A DNA stretch of 64,000 nucleotides from Amyloporia xantha (taxonomy: Eukaryota > Basidiomycota > Agaricomycetes > Polyporales > Adustoporiaceae), in NCBI GenBank assembly GCA_036971615.1, contig JAYKKR010000003.1:1798001-1862000 (forward strand). Direction: 5' to 3'. Shown one piece after another: positions 13,024-22,421 of this stretch. The number at the start of each line of letters is the position of its first letter. Position 1 is the stretch's first letter. Under the pieces are notes generated by a model, which worked only from the letters and a program-made list of their open reading frames with translations, searched no databases and had not been told where the DNA came from. The position numbers and the translations under genes are program-made.

Positions 13024-13424
13024 ACACAGAGACATGTATCCCTAGCTATTGACTTTGACATTCGGGTCCTTTTCAGTGAGTGTATATTGTAACTGGAGAA
13101 CTGTGTAGGTAGAATTCGGCACAAATCTGCTGTCTTCAAATTGTGCTACCTCACAATCCGGCACATCTCGAGTTGCAATTGCCGGAGAAGCAGAAATCTA
13201 TGTAAGCAGGTCAAAGTCGAATGACTAATTCATGCTGACATCTGTGTTTCGACGAGTGAATTAGAGTATTCTCGAACTCGGAACAATGACGTACCGTCCC
13301 GGGGCCTGACAAGTCCTACTCGCCAGGCACAAGTGAGTTGTGATAAAGGGCTCACCATCCTTGGGGTTGAAAGGTACATTTCACCTCGCTCCCCTTGACC
13401 CATCTGTGTCGGACGTGATCAGCT

Positions 13425-14407
13425 ATGTCCAACGCGACGATTACTGGCATCGCTTTCATTGAAAATGCTCGAGTGGCCGACGCCGCAAAGCCACATCAGT
13501 TAATTCTCGACGTGAAATTCTTCGCTGGCGCCAAACGTGCAATGGTTGCATGCATGAGGTTCTATAACTCGACCGACATTGATTTCGAAGGCCCACGCAT
13601 CACAGCCTTTGTCATTGGAACTGTACGTCTCCTTTTTGGATATATGAATGATATTGTTTAATCCATATTAATAGTTCGCTCAAATGCGTGAAGGGACGCA
13701 GACATACTCCGAGATGGATTCTAGCGCATATGATATAGTGGGTGATATTATATGGGTAAGCATCTCCGCACTCAGATGAGTAGTACCATAAACCGCTCAT
13801 AACCTCATCCAGTTATGCCGCGCGGATGGAGTCAACGCACGCCACTGTCCGTTTATCATGGCCGGCGGTCGCAGCGAGAACCACCATGAGCCCACAGCAA
13901 CGTTTGACTTGCAAGCCAAACAGTACGTGCAGTTGTTGAACAAGGATGGTCATCTTCCTTTGCACGTCACAATCCCAGACTCCCCGCGGTATACAAAGAA
14001 GGGTAAACCATTTCCGAAGTATTCGAACTCGCGGCTGTTGGTCCACGGGGTACTGGAGAGTATCACAAGAAACGAGAACGATGCTGCTTTATGGTTCAAC
14101 GTGAAGCTTGAGAATCTTGCGTATTTCAATGGGAACGCGAACTCACTGCCGGTCTATGGTAAGCCGTGACTCACATTGATAACTGAATTGGAATCCATCG
14201 TGACGCCATGATTACATGGCAGATCCCAAGGCAACACCGTCGCCTGCACCCATGAAGAAACCGAAATTAGATTTCGATGACTTTGATGAAATTACAACTC
14301 CCTCGCCTAGGGACAAAAAGCGCAAGCAGAAGGAAGTGATCACAAATGAGGATGATGACTTATACCTTTCATCAGGCGTAGCCAATAGTAGTAGTACAAA
14401 GAACTGA
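13425..14407 (+). CDS. Uncharacterised spliced gene downstream of the Helitron helicase
   Basis: Four exons splice cleanly by GT-AG rules: the frame runs MSNATITGIAFIENARV..., then FAQMREGTQTYSEMDSSAYD, then LCRADGVNARHCPFIMAGG..., then DPKATPSPAPMKKPKLDF, with the stop at 14407. Introns start at about 13621, 13756 and 14160. The C terminus is Ser/Pro/Lys-rich and acidic (DFDDFDEITTPSPRDKKRKQ), suggesting nuclear localisation. I do not recognise the family. The first half has the length and alternation expected of a single beta-barrel DNA-binding fold, which would suit a Helitron accessory protein; that is speculation. It lies 400 bp from the helicase stop on the same strand. Confidence 0.55.
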
Positions 14408-15229
14408 GTGGTCTGTACTCCTTCTTCTTAGTTATCAAACATGATGTAAATGTCGAATTCCTGTCGAAGCTGATATTTTCACACCAATCTGTCGTGCGTC
14501 GGCACGGGTAGACTGCTAGTACTGTTGGATTGACCACATTCAAATATTGCCATATAAGGAAATGCTTACATCAGGGGGTAGCCATGGCTGTCAACAGACT
14601 GTCCCCTATTTTTTGAGATTTGTTAGTATTTGTTTGTAGTCTATAGCCCCAACATACACTTGCCCAAATGCAGAAATATGGCTGTATGTGAGATTTGAAA
14701 AATGTGAGATAGGGATTCCAAATGAAGCAGAAAGACATTCCCTTATTTTAGGTGATTTTCACGCATTGTTTGAGCCCAGAATGAGCCCAGCATGAGCCTC
14801 CCAAGAGCAGAAAAAGTGGTCACATGACCCCAAAGTGCGAAAATTCCAAGTCCGCATAGGGCAATCCCTTCCAGTGGATCGCCCTACGCGCCATAGACGC
14901 CCACGGGAATTGCCGGAAATGGAAAAAAGCGCACTTTGCTGTGGCTTCAATTCTTAATTAAAATGGCTGAAAATTGGTACAGACCTTGGACTATGGTGTA
15001 TCCATCTCCCATTCAAAGATCTAAGGATTTGAGGCCATAATGAATATGCTATTCAATGATCATTGCCTTTCCGAGTGTCAGCCACTTTTTAGGCGCCCCA
15101 AAATGCGCTCCAAGCGCAAGCCTGTAACCACGGCTTTATCTGTTCTTTATAGACTTCATTGTAAGGCTGCTATATGGATATCATTGGAGCATGTTTGTAA
15201 GGACCTTAGAGAGCTTTGCGCTGTATTTA
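14408..15229. other. Intergenic stretch, no gene seen
   Basis: Short frames only. The region leads into the TTTGTATGG repeat array and has the same TTGTA-rich composition from about 14620. It might include the right end of the Helitron, but no CTRR-plus-hairpin end was found. Confidence 0.4.
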
Positions 15230-16450
15230 GAGCAGGTTTGTATGATCCCTAGAATGACTTGAATGGTGATTGGTGCGACATTGTATGCTGATTGAACTAG
15301 GTTTGTATGATAATTGTAGTGAGTTTGTATGATCATTAGAGTAGATTTGTATGGTGATTAGAGCAAGTTGGTAATGTCAATACAATGTGTTTCTAGGGGA
15401 GTTTGTATGATAATTAGACTTAGTTTGTAGAGCCATTAGCCATTAGAGCGACTTTCTGTGGAGAGTAGAGTAACTTCAAGTTTGTATGGTCATTAGAGTA
15501 AGTTGTATGGTGATTTGAGTGGTGTTGTATGCAGATTAGATTAAGTTTGTATGGTCATTACAGTGACTTTGTAAGGTCATTAGAGTGAGTTTGTATGGTT
15601 ATTAGAGTAAGTTTGTATGGTCATTACAATCACTTTGTATGGGGATTAGAGTAAGTTTGTATGGTAATTATAGTGAGTTCATATGGTCATTGGAATAAGT
15701 TTGTATGATGATTACATTGAGTTTATATGATCATTAGAATGACTTGTATAGCCAATACAATATGATTCTATGGTGATTAGGGTAAGCTTGTAGTGATACT
15801 AGAGTAACTTTATATGATCATTAGAGTCAGATTCATTGGTGATTAGTGTAGGTTTGTATGATACTTATGGTGACTTTGTAGGGTCAATACAATACATTTG
15901 AATGATAATTAGGATAAGTTTGTATGCTTAGTATGATGAGTTTGTGTGGTGATTCCAGTGAGTTTGTAGTGCCATTAGAGCAAATATGTATGGTCATTAC
16001 ACTGACTTTGAATGCAAAGGTGTCTGATATGACTTTAAAATGGTAATTAGAGCAAATTTGTAATGTCATTACAAAATGGGTGAAATACATAATGGTCCCA
16101 TTTGAAAGGCAAGATTGCCTTGATAAGTAAATGTTGTAATGACATTAGAAAGGTTTGTATGTGGTTAGTGTGGAAAATCACTTCTATATTCCATCAGATA
16201 GAACTTATTTACTTTATTAGGAAATGTTGTAATGTTTGTATTGGAATTCTCAATACTTACTGAGATATGGCTGTTGTAAGATTTGGTTGATAAATAGCAT
16301 TGTTATAGCCAGAGCAGGTTTGCATTGCAGTTAGAGTGAATATGTATGATCTCAAAAGCAAGTTTGTATGGTCAAGAGAAAGCTGATATAATCATTAGGA
16401 TGACTTTGTACTCTCATTAGAGTGAGTTTGTAATGCCATTACAAAATGTG
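15230..16450. repeat. Degenerate array of a 24-bp repeat (GTTTGTATGGTCATTAGAGT)
   Basis: More than twenty imperfect copies of a unit close to GTTTGTATGGTCATTAGAGT plus about four bases follow one another with a spacing of about 24 bp. Common variants are TGATTAGAG, TCATTACAG and TAATTAGAG. The array passes into longer repeats at 16010-16650 that contain the palindromic words TTGTAATGTCATTACAA and TTGTAATGCCATTACAA. It does not code. Confidence 0.8.
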
Positions 16451-16650
16451 AAAAATACATAGTAGGCTCATTTGATAGAGAATGTTCATTTTGTAAGTGT
16501 TCTAATGACACTACAAGAGTTTCTAATAGGCTAAGGTCAAACATCACTTTTACACTCCATCAGACAGAACTCACTTACTTCATTAGGAAATGTTGTAATG
16601 TTTGTATTGAGATTCTCAATATTCACTGACATACACCTGTATCAAGATCC
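16010..16650. repeat. Two-copy longer tandem repeat, about 365-bp unit
   Basis: Blocks at about 16050-16265 and 16430-16625 match in order: a CATTACAAAATG palindrome half, AAATACATA, CTCCATCAGA/TTCCATCAGA, TTAGGAAATGTTGTAATG and TTTGTATTG followed by GATTCTCAATA or GAATTCTCAATA. No coding frame is present. The composition links it to the neighbouring 24-bp array. Confidence 0.55.
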
Positions 16651-17050
16651 AGTTTCAATTTTTGTAATATCTTTGCAGTCTGTTTCTATGACTGTTGCCA
16701 TGTGCTTGTAAAGTTAATATAGTAGATTGATACACTTATTGGGATTAGTTTTCCAAGCCATCAGATTGTCTCTATAAGTTTGTAGAGTCAATGTCTGAAG
16801 AGTAATCAGAGGCAAGTGATCCAATTGTAATGAAAATCTTATATTATTGAACCTTGTGGGGCAATAATGGAAGACAGCACTTCAAAATCCTCAGGAATTG
16901 TCCTGCCATTTATTGGCCTGCTCCCACCAAGTTACTATTGGTGCCTTACAATTGGGACGACTTCATTTGTTCCCCGTTGTGCCCAATCTCGACCACCCAT
17001 TGTCGGCCAGTGACACTATAGTTAGACCTGTATTCTATCTTATTGATAAC

Positions 17051-17493
17051 AATTGAATGCCGGTTTCCAAGGTTTACTATCAATTTGTTGAAGCTAATCT
17101 ATTCTATTCAATTCAATACCGTTCAATACGGCGAGATGGTGAGTGGGCAGGAAAGAGAGACAAGTGCCAGGAGGCAGCATAATATCGGGCGCAAGTTTAG
17201 GGTGAGGAGATTAGGGCAGGCTGCCTAAGCTCCAGCAGGCTGCTTGAACATGTGATCGCCAGCAGCCTGAGCGCCAGCAGCTGCCTGAGCCTGTGAGCGC
17301 CAGCAGCCTGCCCTAATCTCCTCACCCTAAACTTGCGCCCGATATTATGCTGCCTCCTGGCACTTGTCTCTCTTTCCTGCCCACTCACCATCTCGCCGTA
17401 TTGAACGGTTTTGAATTGAATAGAATAGATTAGTGTAGTAGCTTTAACAGATTGGCATTAATATGTTTGAAAACGGCGTTCAATGGCATTCAG
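17051..17493. mobile_element. Foldback element (long inverted repeat) of about 440 bp
   Basis: The left arm (to about 17224) and right arm (from about 17303) are near-perfect reverse complements over roughly 135 bp, sharing ATCTATTCTATTCAATTCAA, GAGATGGTGAGTGGGCAGG and GGTGAGGAGATTAGGGCAGG. Outer parts (TTGAATGCCG / CGGCGTTCAATGGCATTC) pair less well. The loop of about 80 bp is made of GCCAGCAGC(C)TG repeats. Two identical 30-residue shadow frames arise simply because the arms are the same sequence on opposite strands. This is the form of a foldback or MITE-type element; no flanking duplication was confirmed. Confidence 0.75.
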
Positions 17494-17549
17494 TAAGATA
17501 CAACACTGTTCTTATAAAAATGTTGCAATATCAAGTAACTACTACAGGA

Positions 17550-17670
17550 GCCTATGCCCGTTCTATAGGAGCGGGTGTATTCTTCAATGGGCGCGGTTAT
17601 ATTCTTCTATTGGACAATGAGCCCGCAAGAAGACTATACCCGCTCCTATATAAGCATACAGCCGCTTCTA
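17550..17670. repeat. Short inverted repeats around GGAGCGGGTGTA
   Basis: TTCTATAGGAGCGGGTGTA (about 17550) pairs imperfectly with TACCCGCTCCTATATAAG (about 17637), with further CTTCTATTGG/CTTCTATAGAAG words between. It lies between the foldback element and TIR element copy 2. No gene is seen from 17494 to 17801. Confidence 0.4.
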
Positions 17671-17801
17671 TAGAAGACTATGCCCACTTGGAACACGCGT
17701 CAAATCTCCTGTAAGTGATATGAGCTTCTATCATGTGCAATGGTATGTTTGGCTCACTCGTAGAAGAGGTTTCAAGACATATGTATTCTTTGACCATTCT
17801 T

Positions 17802-19802
17802 CATCAGGAAAACCACTTTTTCCCTGAGACACTCTGGGATATATGAGATTTGTCAGGTTGTCTCAGGTAGTCCCAGAGCATCCCAGGTCATCTTTGATTG
17901 CTCTGAGTTGCTCTGAGATATTCAGATAATTTCAGAGCATCACAGGCTATCCTTTATATCTTTGAGGTGCTTTAGAATTTGGAAGATTATATTCAAGTTG
18001 TGATTGGACAGTCTGACATGTATATAAATCAGTTTAAGTTTATAATACTTGATAAATTGCTGATATATCTTAGCTCTATCTTCCTGTATTGATTGAGTCA
18101 CATTGATTAGATAGAAAACAAATTAGTTCCATTTTTGATATCTATGTTCACTTCTTTCTATGATATTCTACAGTATGCTCTTGCACTAGCACTGTGATTT
18201 ATAGGCTACATTGAGGAAAATTCAATAATGATCACATCATGATTTGATTTCTTATTGATGTAGAGAGGTAGATGAGTGTCAGTGTTCTTGTATGCTTTAA
18301 AATAGAGTTGTCAATATTAGATTATTGAATAGACAAATACTTATTCTCCAACTTGATTTAGAACTTTGCTTTGAGATGCTAGTGACATTATAAAATTATT
18401 CAAGTTTTCTCAGAGAAGTTCAGAGATAGCTTGGGTTGCTATTGTACAACACTCTGAGCCAATTAGTATATCAGTCATTCCAGCTCTCAATTAGGGTAAG
18501 TTATTCCTATATTTCTGAAGAGAATATTTTAATTCAGCAATAAAAATGACTTAAGAAGAGTGTAGGCCACTTATAGTAAGTGCGATGATAGCTATGCAAA
18601 AATGCTTGAGAATGAGACATTAAAGTAGAAGGCAGACAGATATTAGAGTAAAAATGCCAATCTGAGTGAAGAGGGCCACCATTACCTTAAATGGTATACA
18701 GGCTGTCGTGACAGCCTGTACTGTTTGGATGTTTGGCCAATGTTTGACACGTCACAAAGCAGTGCACGTTCTCTCCTTATACCATCACCATTGTTGAAGT
18801 CAGCTCCTGCCTCTCCTCTGTGTACATCTCTAACTTGTGCCTATACTTACTACATTCTGATATACTCTTATTGAGACTACAGCTGGCCTTTCTGTCTGTT
18901 CTCTGGTGTCTCTATGTGACTTCTGTTGTTCCTTTTGAATGCTGGTGAGTTCACCGTCTCCAACAGGCTTGGCTTATATTTGGTGGACAATGGTTTATCT
19001 GGAGGCCTGTGGGACATGGTTTATGTGAGTCTGTACTACATCACCTGCAAATTCTCTGTTCTCTCTTTCAGATAACCTCCACTGCTACAGTTGTAAAACT
19101 AGTCTCTAATCTGTTCTACCATTGTTGTCAAAGTGAGTGTATTGTCTTGCTGGGTATACTAATGACACGTCATCCTAGACTGTATTTAGACCTCCAGCAC
19201 TGTCTGAGAATTTAAGGTGAGTTCATGCCACATCACACATACTGTTATGTTTTCATAAATTGGACAGTATCTAGGCTTCTGCTATTCATTCCAGATATGC
19301 ACTAGGAGTCATGGAATTTTGATGGTATGTTTTTGCAGATGCAGAAATAATGTATTAACTGACAGAAGTATTCATAATTATTCTAATCTCCTTCAGTTTT
19401 ATAGACTGTATATATGATATGGTTACAGTGAGTATTTGTATACTATTTGACAGACATCAACTTACTATCCCTATTGATAGTTGCCTTCTGTAGTATTAGA
19501 ATAATATACATTTGTTTTGATTTATAAATATATCTCATTTATTATGAAATAATCTGAGTGATTCTGTGTAATTCTGAGACAATCTAAGAGCAATACATAT
19601 ATCTTTGAGTGTGCTTTCAGAGTAATTCAGATATACTCTGGAGGAACTCTGAGATGCTCTCAGAGATTTGACCTAGAAGGAGTTTGTCTGAGGGCGACCT
19701 GGGACACTCTGAGCACTCTGAGCACTCTGAGTGCTCTGAGTGCTCTAGGACACTCTAGGACTGTCCTAGAGTGTCCTAGTACCAAATATGTTTTTCCTGA
19801 TG
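17802..19802. mobile_element. TIR element copy 2 (CATCAGG family, 2.0 kb)
   Basis: It starts CATCAGGAAAACCACTTTTT and ends ATGTTTTTCCTGATG, with subterminal CTCTGAG/GAGTGCTCTGAG repeats at both sides. It is nearly identical along its whole length to 35447-37449 in the same orientation; the differences noticed are scattered single bases and short indels. A central palindrome, ACAGGCTGTCGTGACAGCCTGT, lies at about 18702. A 68-residue frame at 19009 (MGHGLCESVLHHLQ) is present in both copies but is not recognised and may be chance. The element interrupts a TNP2-like transposase remnant. Confidence 0.85.
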
Positions 19803-20309
19803 TTGGCGGATGGCATGGCATATATGATGGGTACTAGGCCAGATGTCCGTCTCCTGTGAGAGACTCTTTGACCATATATTCGCACCAAAATCAGGGTATT
19901 CCATGAAGGGGTTGTGTTTGGTCGAGGGCATTTGAAGGTACCGATGAATTGCGAAGAGGACTAGCATGGAAGGCTTTTCATGTGAGTAGTCTGCTGTTGC
20001 CACTGTAAAAATCTGATGAATTACACCAGGGACTAGATCAGAATTGGGATGTCGCTGGTAGTAGACTATACTGGTGTTCTTGGAGTCATGGTAGTTGGAG
20101 TATTGAACACCACGAATCATGTAGTGTCTGTGGCAAATTGCTCGTTTGGTTAGCCTCCATCTGTGTAGTTCATTTTGAAGCAATTCTGACTGCATTGACA
20201 GTGTTTCGTAGATCTCATCTTCGAGAACCCAGAACTTCTTCCAATTGCCGGTCTGTTCTATGTGCTCCGGAGTCATATCTGCCATCCCAAACAAACGAAT
20301 ATCTGCCAA
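19803..20309 (-). pseudogene. C-terminal fragment of a TNP2/CACTA-like transposase
   Basis: The minus-strand frame from 20309 encodes MADIRLFGMADMTPEHIEQT, then LHRWRLTKRAICHRHYMIRG, PNSDLVPGVIHQIFTVATAD and NPFMEYPDFGANIWSKS. The order 'polar start, RPGVIRxIF-like segment, DPFxxxPDFGxxLW-like segment' is what I recall from C-terminal parts of large fungal TNP2-type (En/Spm, CACTA) transposases; no catalytic residues fall in this piece. The frame runs off at 19802 into TIR element copy 2, so it was cut by that insertion. Upstream coding continues only in broken frames to about 20403. The family call is from memory and should be checked. Confidence 0.5.
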
Positions 20310-20519
20310 TTGCCCAGGTACCTGGGCTTAGCTCTGTGCACAACTTGGCCAGGGTTTTACAAGGCTTGTAATACAACTGGGCCTGCTGATTGACAATCCA
20401 CAAACCTGCCTAGCCTTTGTACAATGTTAACCTGGTTTGTAAATCCACATTTTTGACAATTTCAGTTAAATCCTGGGCAAGCTTGTAATAAATATAATCA
20501 TATATTTCTGCTGTACAGG
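20310..20519. other. TTGTA-rich spacer
   Basis: Contains CTTGTAATACAAC, CTTTGTACAATG and GGTTTGTAAATCC, the same TTGTA/TACAA word use as at 6700-6860, 14620-16860 and 27330-28000. Partly overlaps a broken continuation of the transposase fragment. No intact gene. Confidence 0.4.
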
Positions 20520-20835
20520 TCATATATCATTATATATCATTAAAATCCGCTTATTTCTGCCAATCCATATATGGTAGTATCCAATACAGGGTTGTTATAT
20601 ATCATTAGAATCCGCTTGAATGGGTCATTCCAAATATGGCAATAGCCAGTATATACACCATTAGAATTCGTTTGAATGGGCCATTCCAAATATGGTAATA
20701 TTCAATATAGGATTGTTATATATCATTGGGATCCATTTGAATGGGGCAATACAAATATGCAATAAAATGTAGGGGTATTATATACCATTAGAAAACACTT
20801 GAATGGGTCATTCCCAATATGGTAATGGTCCATTT
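20520..20835. repeat. Tandem repeat, about 60-bp unit, five imperfect copies
   Basis: The unit contains TATATATCATTAGAATCCGC, TTGAATGGGTCATTCC and AAATATGGTAAT, repeated about every 60 bp with drift. A related but longer unit occurs at 27480-27740 (TATACCATTAGAAAGC, AATGGGGCTATTCAA). Non-coding. Confidence 0.7.
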
Positions 20836-22193
20836 AGGGCTGGCACATCAATAATGATGATTTCAGGGATGGTTAGATTTTCATATCATCATGTTTGAAT
20901 CAGTATTTTGCATTTTCTGGCTTAATCAGGCAAGCTAGGGGTCTGGAAAAATTTATCTGGGATCCTTGGATGATGCTCTACGACTTTCATTTATACCATA
21001 TATGGCAATATTTCCTTTTTTGGAAAGTGTCAATAGTGTTCACAGGGCTATATAGCAGGTGAATATCAGTGAGAAAGTGTATCAGAAGTGGTATAATGTA
21101 GTGCAGCATGTGGTGTGAATGGCTAGTGAACAGTTGGAGCCGGCTATGTAACACAGATGTTCACACGTCTCATCGCTTTTGCTATTTGACAATCAGCCAG
21201 TGTTAGGAGCACAGTTGGGACGAAGGTAGCCTACGGTGCGACGTAGAGCGAGAGCAATGTTATTCAGAGTAGTGCTGTAAGACAGTAGTTATACAAGAGC
21301 GAAAGACTAAGGGATAGAGCGAGTAAGTGGGGGTTTATATAGCTAGTCATGGTTGAGCATGAGTAATGCGAAGTAGGGGTCAGGTGATAGCTGAGTAAGG
21401 GATGAGTCATGGTTGCACATGACGACGAGGCAGTGTGGAATGGAGGAGGAGTCATAGTGGTTGTGTGCTAAGTATAGTACAGTGAGTCATGGTTGGGCAT
21501 GACAACAAAGCAAGTGAACAGTAAGACGAAATAATCAAGGAAATCATAACAGCCAGTCGGTGCGCACCATGCACTGCTAATTTTTGACGTAGATAGTATA
21601 CTGCATACAGTCAATCACTTGACTGATCAGTGCACTCAACAGTCACTCATATCCAGTAATTAGTTATTGGCAGTTGGCAGTCAGTCAGCCAGCCAGCCAG
21701 CCAGTCAATGAGTCAGTCAGTCATAAGTGCGCACTTGTGAAAGAGGACGTTGGTGGGGCACGAACAACGGCAGGACGAGAATGACGGTGAGGCGAGAACG
21801 ATGAGAGGAGGTCATTGAGAGGAGGTCAGTGGGAGGAGACCCCGCAGCCATGTACAAGTGCGAGCTCCTTAGCACAGGGGCCATGGTGGGAAGTGAGAAC
21901 TGCACCGTCTCAAGAACTGCTGGGGGGGTGAGTACAGGAGCATCGCTAGACGTAGCAGAGCACACACCTTGTTGCTGCTTGTACCATGCCTGTGCTCCCA
22001 ACCCCTCCACTTGGCGCATAGAGAACCTTGAGGGGCAAGGGTGTCAGCGAGAGAGCATCGAGAAGGAGAGAATAGTGGCGTGGAGGGATCGTCAGTGTGG
22101 CAGGGAGGGATCGGAGGGAGGGATGCATCAGCCACGAGAGAACAGTGGGGACGAGAGATAAGGGAGCGCATAGAGTTAGCAGCAAGAGACTGA
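20836..22193. other. Non-coding stretch with short repeats
   Basis: No convincing gene. GAGTCATGGTTG followed by agcatga, cacatga or ggcatga appears three times (about 21345, 21404, 21484). A CAGTCAGTCAGCCAGCCAGC simple repeat lies at about 21668-21720. Long overlapping frames on both strands at 21717-22300 have compositions expected from GC-rich simple sequence and I do not treat them as genes. Confidence 0.5.
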
Positions 22194-22247
22194 CTTCCCA
22201 AAATGGGTGCCAGTTTGTCACGACAAACTGGCACCCATTTTGGGAAG
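22194..22247. repeat. Perfect palindrome with 26-nt arms
   Basis: The left arm 22194-22219 (CTTCCCAAAATGGGTGCCAG then TTTGTC) and the right arm 22222-22247 are exact reverse complements separated by two bases. The same centre, TGTC-NN-GACA, occurs in TIR element copies 2 and 5, and a related sequence lies in copy 1 at about 2690-2722. It sits 175 bp left of TIR element copy 3. Confidence 0.85.
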
Positions 22248-22421
22248 GCCTTTGCGTGTTCAAAGTTCACCTGCACGGTTGTCGTTCCTTGCGTTTTCAC
22301 CTATGCTCTGGCATGGCTGGCTGGCACTCTGGATTCATTGAAGCTCTCGGACTCAGAGCTTGCCATTCTCATTGACTTTGTAAGGACTCAGCCTTGGCAC
22401 ACTCTCCCACCTGCTGTCCTT
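22248..22421 (+). pseudogene. Short open frame cut by TIR element copy 3
   Basis: A frame reading ALAWLAGTLDSLKLSDSELA and ILIDFVRTQPWHTLPPAVLL is open up to the element boundary at 22422 and then continues only into element sequence. On the other side (25270 on) a different open frame begins. The two could belong to one interrupted gene, but nothing recognisable supports this. Confidence 0.25.

Larger units (their letters stand above)
7885..14407 (+). mobile_element. Helitron-type element (gene-bearing core; ends not located)
   Basis: The span covers a probable N-terminal exon region (7885-8690), the Rep/helicase gene (8695-13023) and a spliced gene immediately downstream (13425-14407). Helitrons are rolling-circle transposons that end in CTRR preceded by a hairpin and insert between A and T. 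I looked for such ends on both sides and could not assign them, so the limits given are only those of the genes. Whether the downstream gene belongs to the element is inference. Confidence 0.6.

Noticed and set aside
13021..14600. Helitron 3' end (hairpin plus CTRR)
   Set aside because: Several CTAG/CTAA words exist, but none had a convincing hairpin just upstream, so no end was called.
15230..16450. CRISPR-like array
   Set aside because: Units are contiguous and degenerate without unique spacers, and the genome is eukaryotic.
17043..17391. Two identical 30-residue coding segments at 17135 and 17380
   Set aside because: They are the two arms of a foldback element read on opposite strands, not duplicated genes.
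19009..19215. 68-residue frame MGHGLCESVLHH... as an element-encoded gene
   Set aside because: Present in both near-identical copies, but they are too similar for conservation to mean anything, and no motif is seen.
21717..22300. Overlapping frames of 100-143 residues on both strands
   Set aside because: Several frames are open at once over GC-rich simple sequence and a palindrome; none has recognisable content.
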